A DNA stretch of 10,889 nt, from assembly GCA_030428695.1 (NCBI GenBank), contig JAUIEM010000347.1, positions 1 through 10,889 on the forward strand. Reading direction: 5' to 3'. Of the stretch, positions 1 to 8,790 are shown in pieces. Within the stretch, counting starts at the first letter, position 1. The number at the start of each line of letters is the position of its first letter. Below the pieces are notes generated by a model. That model ran no database searches. It saw only the letters and a list, made by a program, of their open reading frames with translations, and was not told where the DNA came from. Both the position numbers and the translations under genes were made by a program. This stretch comes from a bacterium. GTDB lineage: Bacteria > Planctomycetota > J058 > JAJDCP01.

Positions 1-355
1 GCAGTACCTGACGGACGGGAGCTACCACGAGGAGAGCGGCGAGTTCCTGACCAAGGCCGGCCTCGCACGCAGCTACTACGCCTCGGACAATCTGCAGTCG
101 CCGCGCTACCGGGGGTTGCTACCCGAAGACCTGGTCGACATCGCCGTGCGCCGCGACCTGCACTTCCACGCCGCCGCCCAGACCGGCGTCGTGTTCCACC
201 TGCTCGGTGCCCTGTCGGAGTTCGGCAAGCTCGGGGTGGTGTGCATCGGGGAAGATGTCCCCGCCGCGCGCCGGCTCTACGAGCGCACGGTCGAGATCTT
301 CGACCTCGAGGAGCCCGAGGACTCCGCCGCCCTCGGCAGCCCGCCGGCGCTGTAG
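1..355 (+). CDS. C-terminal fragment of a PGM1-related ATP-grasp ligase (partial, 5' end outside window)
   Basis: The frame is open from base 2 to the stop at 353-355, giving 117 residues with no start inside the window; the TTG at 116 is only an internal leucine codon. The segment RYRGLLPEDLVDIAVRR, then QTGVVFHLLGALSEFGKLG, then an acidic tail (VEIFDLEEPEDS) resembles the C-terminal domain of peptide ligases related to PGM1, the ATP-grasp enzyme of pheganomycin synthesis that joins a carboxylate to an amine. The ATP-binding and catalytic parts lie outside the window, so activity cannot be judged. It converges on the DUF1304 gene with only six bases between stop codons. It faces away from the fatty-acid operon, so co-regulation is not evident. 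The family call rests on remembered similarity of this C-terminal block and is moderate. Confidence 0.55.
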   Translation, partial: QYLTDGSYHEESGEFLTKAGLARSYYASDNLQSPRYRGLLPEDLVDIAVRRDLHFHAAAQTGVVFHLLGALSEFGKLGVVCIGEDVPAARRLYERTVEIFDLEEPEDSAALGSPPAL

Positions 356-361
356 AGGAGC

Positions 362-727
362 TCAGACGATCCCGTAGGCGAGGTAGGTGCAGACCAGCGC
401 CGCGGCGGTCGGCACGCTCTGGATGATCAGGATGCGGGGCTTGCCGGTCGACCAACCGCCGTACAGGCCGGCGATGCAGACGCAGGCGTTGAAGAAGTAC
501 AGGAAGGCGACGTTGCCGAAGGCGACGCCCCACAGCAGGCCGGCGGCGAGGAAGCCGTTGTACAGCCCCTGGTTGGCGGCGAGGACGGCCGACGACGCCG
601 CCTGCTCTTCGGTCGTGCCGAAGATGCGGCGGACCTTCTTCGTCTGCCAGAGAAACATCTCGAGCACGAGGATGTAGATGTGCATCAGGCCGACCAGGCC
701 GGACAGCACGAGGGCAGCGTAGTTCAT
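362..727 (-). CDS. DUF1304 family integral membrane protein
   Basis: A 121-residue hydrophobic protein with about four predicted membrane helices (roughly residues 5-26, 58-75, 76-92 and 100-119). The sequence HIYILVLEMFLW near residue 16 and ANQGLYNGFLAAGL at 51-64 are the recognisable signatures of the DUF1304 family, whose members are usually this length. No biochemical function is established for the family. The ATG at 727 is preceded by GAGG with a five-base spacer, which supports this start. It lies 75 bases downstream of the ACP gene on the same strand, so it may be the last gene of the fatty-acid operon. However, a TACACT (read on the - strand) in that gap could be a weak -10 of its own promoter. 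Membership of the operon is therefore uncertain. Confidence 0.9.
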   Translation of the reverse strand: MNYAALVLSGLVGLMHIYILVLEMFLWQTKKVRRIFGTTEEQAASSAVLAANQGLYNGFLAAGLLWGVAFGNVAFLYFFNACVCIAGLYGGWSTGKPRILIIQSVPTAAALVCTYLAYGIV

Positions 728-769
728 GGCGGCCTCACGGTGGAAGATCGCCCCAGTGTAGCGGCGACG

Positions 770-797
770 GCCCGGAAAGGCACTGCAAGCCCGGAAA
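770..797. repeat. Short direct repeat between ACP and DUF1304 genes
   Basis: GCCCGGAAA occurs at 770-778 and again at 789-797, 19 bases apart start to start, in the 75-base gap between the ACP stop and the DUF1304 start. Two copies on nearly the same DNA face could be a protein binding site or simple local duplication. No stem-loop followed by a T run was seen in this gap, so no terminator is called. Confidence 0.35.
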
Positions 798-802
798 AGG
801 GG

Positions 803-1045
803 TCAGCCCTTGCTCGCGACCAGGTCGATCAGGTTGCCGAGGGTCAGCAGCTGCTCTTCCTCATCCTCTTCTATACTGCAGCCGTAGCGATCCTCGATCG
901 CGAGCACGATGTCGATCACGCGGGCCGAGTTGACGCGCAGATCCTCGAGCAGGCGCGTCTCGCGCGTCGCGCTCTCGATCGCCTCGTGGTTCCGGATGAA
1001 GGGACGGATGACTTCGATGACTTCCGCCAGCTCGGGTGCTTCCAT
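803..1045 (-). CDS. Acyl carrier protein
   Basis: An 80-residue acidic protein of typical ACP size. It carries a growing acyl chain on a 4'-phosphopantetheine arm. Ser40 in LRVNSARVIDIVLAIEDRYG is the expected attachment serine at the start of helix II. The usual Asp-Ser-Leu is Asn-Ser-Ala here, so recognition by phosphopantetheinyl transferase or partner enzymes may be specialised. The frame is open upstream into the KAS gene, but the ATG at 1045 is preceded by GGAG (1053-1056) with a seven-base spacer. It falls 16 bases after the KAS stop, and the product then starts like other ACPs. The highly acidic stretch at residues 59-64 is typical of the family. The context (KAS II, FabA and KAS III immediately upstream) points to a dedicated carrier for this operon rather than the housekeeping AcpP. 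Confidence 0.9.
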   Translation of the reverse strand: MEAPELAEVIEVIRPFIRNHEAIESATRETRLLEDLRVNSARVIDIVLAIEDRYGCSIEEDEEEQLLTLGNLIDLVASKG

Positions 1046-1052
1046 CGATGGG

Positions 1053-1056
1053 CTCC
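1053..1056 (-). promoter_or_regulatory. Ribosome binding site fixing the ACP start
   Basis: GGAG on the - strand lies seven bases before the ATG at 1045. It decides the start against the longer open frame that would overlap the upstream KAS gene. Confidence 0.55.
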
Positions 1057-1061
1057 GCGGC

Positions 1062-2336
1062 TCAGGCAGGCCAACGCCGAAAGATGACGCAGCCGTTGAC
1101 GTCACCGAATCCGAAGCTGGCCTTGGCCATGGTCAGCAGTCGTGCTTCCTCCATGGTCGCAGACGGAATCGCATCCGCAAAACTCTTGATCTCTGGGTGC
1201 AGGTCTTCGCAGTTCAGCGAGCCGTGGAAGAAGCCCCGCGTGAGCTGCAGCACGGTCGCGACGCACTCGAGCGCGCCCGCCGCTCCCATCGCGTGGCCGA
1301 TCAGCGACTTGGTCGCCTGCAGCAGAGGGAAGTCGTCCGGACCGCGCTCGAGGGCGCGGGACCAGTTCGCGACCTCCCAGGGGTCGGCCTTGGTGCCGGT
1401 CAGATGGCCGTTGAGCCCGTCGATCTCGGCGGGCGCGACGCCCGCCGCCTCGAGCGCCGCGCGGATGCAGCGCTGGACACCGTGCGGATTCGGCGCCGTC
1501 ATGCTGCCGCCCGCCCGCTGACCGCCGCAGGTCAGGGCCCCGCCGAGCACCTCGGCGTAGATGCGGGCCCCGCGCGCCTCGGCGCTGGCCAGGCTCTCGA
1601 GCAGCAGCACCCCCGCCCCCGCCGCGGGCACGAAGCCGGCGGCGCTCGCCGAGAGCGGGCGGGAGGCCGCCTCGGGGCGGCCGTTCGAGCGCCGGTTCAT
1701 CACCCGCATCGCGTCGAAGCCCGCCCACGGGTAGGGCGTGACGCCCTCGGCCCCGCCGGCGAGCATGCGCTCGGCGAAGCCACCCGCGATGCGTTCCCAC
1801 GCGACGATGACCGCCTCGGTGCCGGTGGTGCAGGCGCTGGAGTTGCTCGACACGCGGTTGCCGAGGGCGAGCAAGCCGCCGACCTTGGCGGAGACGTTGC
1901 TCGCCATGAAGCGCTCGACGATGGTCCCGCCGAGCCGTCGGATACGTTTCTGGTCGGTCATCGGCACCAGCTGGTCGGCGACCGTCTCGATGCCCCCGGC
2001 GGCGGTGCCGAGGACGGCGCCGCTGTCCGCGTCGACCTCCTCGCCGTCGAAGGCCGGCCGGACCAGCCCCGCGTCGGTCCAGGCCTCGACGGCGGCGAGG
2101 CTCGCGTAGGCCATGATCGTGTTCATCGCCGAGCGCTCGTCCGGGCGGAAGGTGCGCTCGAGGCGCGCGGAGACGTCTCCGGGGATGCCGGCGACCTGGC
2201 AGCCGAAGCCGAGCTCGGCCATCGGGGGGTAGTGCACGACGCCGCTGCGCCCCTCCCGCAGCGCCTCGGCGAAGGCGTCGCTGCCGACCCCGTTCGGGGC
2301 GACGACGCCGAGCCCGGTGACGACGACCCTGCGCAT
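1062..2336 (-). CDS. Beta-ketoacyl-ACP synthase II-type (FabF-like) condensing enzyme
   Basis: A 424-residue thiolase-fold elongating ketosynthase of normal FabB/FabF length. It would condense acyl-enzyme with malonyl-ACP. The start RRVVVTGLGVVAPNG is the family's N-terminal strand. The catalytic set is complete: Cys169 in SSACTTGTE, His311 in NGHLTGT, Lys343 and His348 in KSLIGHAMGAAGA. The first histidine motif is usually NAHGTGT, so NGHLTGT is slightly divergent, and the GEGA motif after the SRP block reads AAGA (238-241). These changes suggest a specialised paralogue rather than the housekeeping enzyme. Its ATG overlaps the stop of the upstream FabA gene by one base (TGATG) and has no clear Shine-Dalgarno, so it is probably translated by coupling. 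The ACP gene follows after 16 bases. It could act on ordinary or unusual acyl chains, and substrate cannot be read from sequence. Confidence 0.93.
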   Translation of the reverse strand: MRRVVVTGLGVVAPNGVGSDAFAEALREGRSGVVHYPPMAELGFGCQVAGIPGDVSARLERTFRPDERSAMNTIMAYASLAAVEAWTDAGLVRPAFDGEEVDADSGAVLGTAAGGIETVADQLVPMTDQKRIRRLGGTIVERFMASNVSAKVGGLLALGNRVSSNSSACTTGTEAVIVAWERIAGGFAERMLAGGAEGVTPYPWAGFDAMRVMNRRSNGRPEAASRPLSASAAGFVPAAGAGVLLLESLASAEARGARIYAEVLGGALTCGGQRAGGSMTAPNPHGVQRCIRAALEAAGVAPAEIDGLNGHLTGTKADPWEVANWSRALERGPDDFPLLQATKSLIGHAMGAAGALECVATVLQLTRGFFHGSLNCEDLHPEIKSFADAIPSATMEEARLLTMAKASFGFGDVNGCVIFRRWPA

Positions 2337-2929
2337 CAGGGGGAGCCCGCGAGAGCCGCCTGCGCCTTGGCCTGGGGCCGCTCGGGATAGGACGCGTAGG
2401 CGATGCCGGTGAACAACCCGAAGCGCGCCCCCTTGACCGTGCAGACCGGCTTGCCGTCGACGCTGACCTCGGCGTCGCCGATGGTCAGGTGCACGCCGCG
2501 CTCACGCATCTTCAGGCAGCGACGGATGGTCGCCTCGTAGCGCACGACCCGATCGTGGGGCCGGATCTCCTTGGCGAAGTTCAGCTCGCTGCAGCCGAGG
2601 GCGCGCGGCTGGCCGAGGCCGCCCCGCATCGCCCCGAACAGGCCGACGACCATCCACACCGTGTCGAGGACCAGGCAGCCCGGCTGGACCGGGTCGCCGA
2701 GGAAGTGGCCCTGGAAGTACCAGTCGTCGAAGCGCACCTCCTGCTCCCCGATGATGCGGCCGCCGCGCTTGTCGTGCTCGACATCGACGATCCGGCTCAG
2801 GATCATGAACGGGGGCAGGGGCAGCTTGAAGAACCCAGGGGGCGCGTCCTGGACGAGCGTGCCGTGGGCGAGCCCGACCAGCTGCTCGCGGTCGAGGGTG
2901 CGACACGAGAGGAAATCCTGGTATCTCAT
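2336..2929 (-). CDS. FabA-type 3-hydroxyacyl-ACP dehydratase/isomerase
   Basis: A 197-residue hot-dog fold protein, slightly longer than E. coli FabA. FabA dehydrates 3-hydroxyacyl-ACP and can isomerise the trans-2 product to cis-3, leading to unsaturated chains. The core WYFQGHFLGDPVQPGC followed by LVLDTVW aligns with the E. coli active site. His75 and Asp89 match the E. coli His70/Asp84 pair, with the same 14-residue spacing. An Asp at this place is typical of FabA, where FabZ has Glu, so isomerase ability is possible. The downstream ALGCSELNFAKEIRP block also matches. The first 35 and last 20 residues are less conserved. The ATG at 2929 overlaps the KAS III stop (ATGA) and has a strong GGAGG four bases upstream. 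Position between two ketosynthases indicates a dedicated paralogue for the operon's product. Confidence 0.95.
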   Translation of the reverse strand: MRYQDFLSCRTLDREQLVGLAHGTLVQDAPPGFFKLPLPPFMILSRIVDVEHDKRGGRIIGEQEVRFDDWYFQGHFLGDPVQPGCLVLDTVWMVVGLFGAMRGGLGQPRALGCSELNFAKEIRPHDRVVRYEATIRRCLKMRERGVHLTIGDAEVSVDGKPVCTVKGARFGLFTGIAYASYPERPQAKAQAALAGSP

Positions 2930-3903
2930 AGTGCCTCCAGTAGCACGCAGCCCCAGCCCAGCCCGGCGCCGACGACGGCGACCGCGACCCGGTCGGGGGA
3001 GGAAAGGCGCGTCGCCTGCATCGAGAGCGTCGCGGGCGCGCCGGCCCCCGCCTGGTTCCCGAGCTCGACGACATTGCGCCAGTGGTTGTGGTCGGGGATT
3101 CCGACGTGCTGGCAGACGCTGTCCAGCATGATGGCGTTCGCCTGGTGTCCGATGAAGCGGGTCTCACCCCAGTCGAGGGAGTGCTCCGCGGCGAGCGAGC
3201 GCAGCTCGCGCACCGTGCGTCGCACCGAGAAGCTGCGCACCGCCCGGCCATCCTGGTGGAAGTGGCCGAAGCGCGGCAGGCGGATCGCCGCGCAACGGGC
3301 GGGATCGCTGTCGTAGCGGGCCGCGACGACCCGCAACCCGCGGGCGGCCCGGGGGCTGACCAGCCAGGCGGCGGCGCCGTCCCCGAGGATCGCGGCATCG
3401 GCGCCCGCGGAGTAGTCGATCACCGCGGTGAAGGTCGAAGTCGACACGCACAACACGTACTCCGGCAGGCTGTCGCCCATCGCCAGGAGCACGCTGAGGT
3501 GCAGGGCGAAGGTCGGGCAGGCCCCCTGCAGATCGTACCCGGGGCAACGGATGCCGAGCGCCTCTGCGAGGCGGTGGGCCTCAGCGGGCACGGTCTCGAG
3601 CGGAGTCGAGCCGTTCGCGACCAGCAGGCCTACCTCGGACGCCTCGACGCCGGCCCGGGCGAGGGCCATGCGCGCGGCCTCGACGCCGAGGCTGGTCGGG
3701 GTGTGCGACATCACCTCGAGCGCGGCTCGAGGGTCGCTATTCCGGGTTTCCCGGATATAGTCGTGGGAAAGCACGGTACGCCGCGTGGCGATGCCGATAC
3801 GCGACGCGATCCAATCCGACGTGAGGCCGATGTCGAGGGACTCGAGGAAGCCGTTGTCGAGCTCCGTCGGGGGATGAGCGTGACCCAGTCCGAGGATGAA
3901 CAT
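2926..3903 (-). CDS. Beta-ketoacyl-ACP synthase III family (FabH/DarB-like) condensing enzyme
   Basis: A 325-residue KAS III-type protein, the first gene of the - strand operon. Such enzymes start chains by condensing an acyl-CoA or acyl-ACP with malonyl-ACP, or join two acyl units as in DarB. The triad is intact: Cys129 in DLQGACPTFALHL, His253 in FIGHQANAIML and Asn283 in ELGNQAGAGAPATLS. WIASRIGIATRRT near residue 31 and GDGAAAWLV near 174 are further KAS III marks. The Asn motif differs from the common GNTSAAS, which argues for a specialised branch. Two SD-like elements precede the ATG at 3903: a perfect AAGGAGG 13 bases away (3917-3923) and GAGG four bases away. A TATA-like promoter element lies just upstream. 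The FabA gene overlaps its stop by four bases. Whether it primes a short chain or takes a longer acyl donor is unknown. Confidence 0.93.
   Translation of the reverse strand: MFILGLGHAHPPTELDNGFLESLDIGLTSDWIASRIGIATRRTVLSHDYIRETRNSDPRAALEVMSHTPTSLGVEAARMALARAGVEASEVGLLVANGSTPLETVPAEAHRLAEALGIRCPGYDLQGACPTFALHLSVLLAMGDSLPEYVLCVSTSTFTAVIDYSAGADAAILGDGAAAWLVSPRAARGLRVVAARYDSDPARCAAIRLPRFGHFHQDGRAVRSFSVRRTVRELRSLAAEHSLDWGETRFIGHQANAIMLDSVCQHVGIPDHNHWRNVVELGNQAGAGAPATLSMQATRLSSPDRVAVAVVGAGLGWGCVLLEAL
3741..3755. repeat. Perfect inverted repeat inside the start of the KAS III gene
   Basis: TCCGGG, three T residues, CCCGGA form a perfect 6-bp dyad about 150 bases into the KAS III coding region. It could be an operator-like half-site pair or a hairpin in the mRNA. 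It may equally be a by-product of the encoded IRETRN residues. It has no T run and is too short to call a terminator. Confidence 0.25.
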
Positions 3904-3916
3904 CCGACCTCACGCG

Positions 3917-3940
3917 CCTCCTTACCTTTTATACAATATG
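3917..3940 (-). promoter_or_regulatory. Putative promoter and Shine-Dalgarno of the KAS III-FabA-KAS II-ACP operon
   Basis: Read on the - strand, the stretch CATATTGTATAAAAGG is the most AT-rich point before the KAS III gene. It offers TATAAA or TATTGT as a -10 hexamer, followed at once by AAGGAGG (3917-3923). No good -35 hexamer is seen at the usual distance, so the promoter may be activator-dependent or use another sigma factor. If TATAAA were the -10, transcription would start at or inside the SD, so TATTGT or an element slightly further upstream fits better. Confidence 0.35.
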
Positions 3941-3942
3941 CA

Positions 3943-3971
3943 GGTTGGTCGGGTTGGGGTCGATTTAAATC
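3943..3971. promoter_or_regulatory. Candidate operator: tandem GGTTGG repeat plus palindrome between the divergent operons
   Basis: Two head-to-tail imperfect copies, GGTTGGTCG (3943-3951) and GGTTGGGGTCG (3952-3962), abut a perfect 10-bp palindrome GATTTAAATC (3962-3971). They sit between the left-facing TATA-like element and the right-facing extended -10 box. That is where a shared regulator of both operons would bind. The HTH response regulator encoded at 5619 is the obvious local candidate. No protein family's consensus was recognised here, so function is inferred from position alone. Confidence 0.3.
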
Positions 3972-3987
3972 TCACAAATTCTTTTTC

Positions 3988-3996
3988 TGCTATACT
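3988..3996 (+). promoter_or_regulatory. Extended -10 promoter element of the methyltransferase-kinase operon
   Basis: TGCTATACT is a TG-extended -10 box (TATACT at 3991-3996) in an otherwise GC-rich sequence, preceded by an AT-rich stretch. A -35 hexamer with normal 16-18 base spacing is not evident; TTTAAA at 3964-3969 would need a 21-base spacer. Extended -10 promoters often lack a good -35. Transcription would begin near 4003, giving about 80 bases of leader before the preferred ATG at 4083. This argues against translation from the earlier ATG at 4014. Confidence 0.45.
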
Positions 3997-4072
3997 GCAG
4001 AGGTCGGCGCCGGATGGCGCTGGATCGCGGCTTCGTGCCGACCCATCCGAACGGTGGGTACGCTGAAATGTC

Positions 4073-4077
4073 GGGAG
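4073..4077 (+). promoter_or_regulatory. Ribosome binding site deciding the methyltransferase start
   Basis: GGGAG lies five bases before the ATG at 4083. The two earlier in-frame ATGs (4014 and 4068) have no comparable element. Confidence 0.5.
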
Positions 4078-4082
4078 CATCG

Positions 4083-5534
4083 ATGGGAAACTCCGAGGGC
4101 GCGGACCACAGCGAGCTGCGTGGGGCGCGAGGACGCTTCGTGCGCTTCCGCCCCGAGCGCTTCAAGACCGCCAGACTGGAAGGCCTCCGACTGGAAGCCC
4201 GGTTCCCCGGACAAGATCAGGCCTGGCTCCCGGTCGTGAACTTCTCGCGCGGCGGCATCGCGCTGAAGATCCCGGGCGACTGGAACCTGAGCGGCGAGCT
4301 CCCCATCGAGGTCCGCTGCCACGGCGAGCGCGTCCTCGACGGCACGGCGCGGGTCGCCCACCACGGCCGACCGGGCCTGACCGGCTTCGCCTTCCTGCGC
4401 TGCACCCTCGACCTGCGCGACCTGTTCGCGCGGCGCGACGGGCGCAAGCTCGGCGACCGGCTCGTCGCCTTCGGCGAGCGCCAGCTCGCCTTCCGCGACG
4501 CGCGGGTGCCCGGCGCGGTCAAGTCGCTGGTCGCCGACGCGCGGGTCTACCTCAACAGCTGGAAGCTCCACCTCGACATGCTCGAAGGCTCCCTGCGCAT
4601 CGAGCAGCCGGAGAGCTACGCCACCCTGAGCCGGGTCGCTCTCGACACCGTCGAGGACACGTTCTGCGACGGCTTCCTCCGCTTCCCGCGCGAGCTCGAC
4701 GCCCTGACCCAGAACCTCTCCGAGTCCGCGGAAGACGCCTGCAGGCACTACATCAAGCAGCAGCTGCTCGAGCTGATCACCGAGGCCCCCGTCAACCACC
4801 GCGCCTACCACAAGCCGCTCGGCTACGCCGGCGACTACCTGGTGATGAACTTCTTCTACACCGACCGCGACGTCGGCCACACCCTCTTCGGCCGCCTGCT
4901 CCATCGGGCGAGCTGCCGGGTGACCGCCGCCCGCGCGGTCAGCGCGCGGGTGGCCTACCTCAAGGCCGTGGTGCGCAGGGCGCACGAGGCCGCCCCCGAG
5001 GAGCGCCTGCGGGTGCTGTCCTTCGGCTGCGGCGCGTCCCAGGAGGTGCAGGAGCTGGTCCGCGAGGAGCCCGAGGCCCCGCGCACCTTCACCCTCGCCG
5101 ACCAGGACGCGAGCGCCCTGGAGCACTGCCATCGCGAGCTGGTCTCCCAGGTCGGCGTCGACTCCGACGGGCCGCGCTTCCAGCTCGCGAACTTCTCGGT
5201 GTTGCAGCTCCTGAAGCGCGACGAGCTGGTCGAAGAATTCGGCAAGCAGGATCTGATCTACGCCGCGGGCCTGTTCGATTACCTCGAAACGGAGGTGTCG
5301 CGACGGCTCATCAAACGTTTGTTGGAAATGGTGAAGCCGGGTGGTCGACTGGTGGTCGGAAACTTCGACCACACGTGTGACACGCGCGCTTTTATGAAGT
5401 TGTTGCTCGATTGGGATATCATCTACCGCAGTCGAGAAGATCTCGAGGCCCTGGCGGCGGAAACTCCGGCCAGGGCAGTCGCGGTCGAGGCCGAGGAGAC
5501 GGGTGTCAACCTGTTCCTGGTGATCGATCGCTAG
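4083..5534 (+). CDS. PhcB-family fatty acid methyl ester signal synthase: PilZ-like N-terminus plus SAM methyltransferase
   Basis: 483 residues from the preferred ATG (GGGAG five bases upstream); an ATG at 4014 would add 23. Residues 20-110 look PilZ-like: VVNFSRGG (51-58) carries the NxSxxG half of the c-di-GMP motif, but no clean RxxxR precedes it, so nucleotide binding is doubtful. Residues 150-300 are a helical region with KPLGYAGDY (244-252), characteristic of PhcB relatives. A class I methyltransferase follows: FGCGASQEV (314-322) binds SAM, Asp340 or Asp342 in LADQD likely contacts the ribose, then come DLIYAAGLFDYL (390-401) and VKPGGRLVVGNF. Ralstonia PhcB methylates 3-hydroxy fatty acids to methyl ester quorum signals. 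The same role is inferred here, supported by downstream kinases and the divergent acyl-synthesis operon. The chain used and product are unknown. Confidence 0.87.
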   Translation: MGNSEGADHSELRGARGRFVRFRPERFKTARLEGLRLEARFPGQDQAWLPVVNFSRGGIALKIPGDWNLSGELPIEVRCHGERVLDGTARVAHHGRPGLTGFAFLRCTLDLRDLFARRDGRKLGDRLVAFGERQLAFRDARVPGAVKSLVADARVYLNSWKLHLDMLEGSLRIEQPESYATLSRVALDTVEDTFCDGFLRFPRELDALTQNLSESAEDACRHYIKQQLLELITEAPVNHRAYHKPLGYAGDYLVMNFFYTDRDVGHTLFGRLLHRASCRVTAARAVSARVAYLKAVVRRAHEAAPEERLRVLSFGCGASQEVQELVREEPEAPRTFTLADQDASALEHCHRELVSQVGVDSDGPRFQLANFSVLQLLKRDELVEEFGKQDLIYAAGLFDYLETEVSRRLIKRLLEMVKPGGRLVVGNFDHTCDTRAFMKLLLDWDIIYRSREDLEALAAETPARAVAVEAEETGVNLFLVIDR

Positions 5535-5573
5535 TGTCGGTTGTCGCTTCCGGACGACGGGTCGGGGCGGCTT

Positions 5574-5594
5574 CCCCCTGGTGTCCTCAGGGGG
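5574..5594 (+). other. Intercistronic hairpin between methyltransferase and response regulator genes
   Basis: CCCCCTG (5574-5580) and CAGGGGG (5588-5594) form a perfect 7-bp, very GC-rich stem with a seven-base loop, extended by a T-G pair. An outer GTCGGT (5536-5541) can pair with ACCGAC (5598-5603), enclosing it and ending four bases before the AAGGAG of the next gene. No T run follows, so it is not a standard intrinsic terminator. It may stabilise or process the mRNA, or tune expression of the regulator and kinases relative to the synthase. This is the largest gap within the operon (84 bases). Confidence 0.4.
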
Positions 5595-5606
5595 GCGACC
5601 GACGCA

Positions 5607-5612
5607 AAGGAG
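5607..5612 (+). promoter_or_regulatory. Ribosome binding site fixing the response regulator GTG start
   Basis: AAGGAG ends six bases before the GTG at 5619 and three bases before a second in-frame GTG at 5616. The spacing favours 5619. The frame is open back to 5541, but the ATG there has no SD and would add residues unlike a domain. Confidence 0.6.
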
Positions 5613-6189
5613 TACGTGGTGGCAGGGAAGTCGAAGAACGCCGCACAGCAGGAGGTATTCACGACCTTCGACGCGGCGAAGATCTGTAATGCCAACTTCA
5701 ACTCGATCAAGAACTGGATCCACCAGGGCAAGCTTCGTGCCTACAAGACGCCCGGCGGCCACTATCGGATCCAGAAGCACGACCTGCGAGACTTCCTGCA
5801 GACGCATGGAATGCCGGATCCTTTCGCGCCGACGGTCAAGAGTATCCTGATCGTCGACGACCAGCCCGAGGTCATCGAGAACCTCCAGCTGACCCTCGCC
5901 CAGGACTACAAATGCCGCGGCATGAGCGACGGCTACCGGGCCCTGGTCGAGATCGGCAGGGAAGCTCCCGACCTGGTGCTGATCGATATCTACATGCCCG
6001 ACATCGACGGCTTCGAGGTCATCCGCCGCCTGCGGGAGATGGACTACCTGCAGAACACCAAGCTCGTCGCCTACTCGGGCTCCGACGAGGCCGACCTCCC
6101 CGAACGCACGCTCGACGCGGGCGCGGACGCCTTCTGGTCAAAGCACGGGGACGTGTCCGATCTCTTCAAGCTGATCGAGGAACTTCTGC

Positions 6190-8782
<2,593 letters not shown>

Positions 8783-8790
<8 letters not shown>

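Noticed and set aside
871..881. CTATACTGCAG, an 11-base copy of the right-facing -10 region at 3990-4000
   Set aside because: It lies inside the ACP coding sequence with no -35 and no + strand gene behind it. An 11-base match is expected several times by chance in a window of this size.
1046..1105. Longer ACP start at the upstream ATG at 1105
   Set aside because: The extra 20 residues overlap the end of the KAS II gene and resemble no ACP; the ATG at 1045 has its own GGAG.
909..2390. Long + strand open frame of 493 codons antisense to the KAS II and ACP genes
   Set aside because: Arg/Ala/Gly-rich with no motif. It lies opposite genes with intact catalytic residues, and high GC content keeps antisense frames open by chance.
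4014..4082. Longer methyltransferase start at the ATG at 4014 (or 4068)
   Set aside because: The ATG at 4014 would lie only about 10 bases after the predicted transcription start, with no Shine-Dalgarno. The ATG at 4083 has GGGAG at good spacing.
5574..5594. Hairpin as an intrinsic terminator
   Set aside because: No T run follows on either strand, and the downstream genes appear to belong to the same operon.
5541..5618. Upstream ATG start for the response regulator
   Set aside because: No ribosome site. The added residues are translated from the hairpin region and lack any domain; GTG at 5619 has AAGGAG at six bases.
3990..5807. 605-codon - strand frame opposite the methyltransferase and regulator genes
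   Set aside because: Composition is typical of an antisense shadow (repeated LEQ, VEG, ARD words). It would cover the divergent promoter, and the + strand reading has clear domains.
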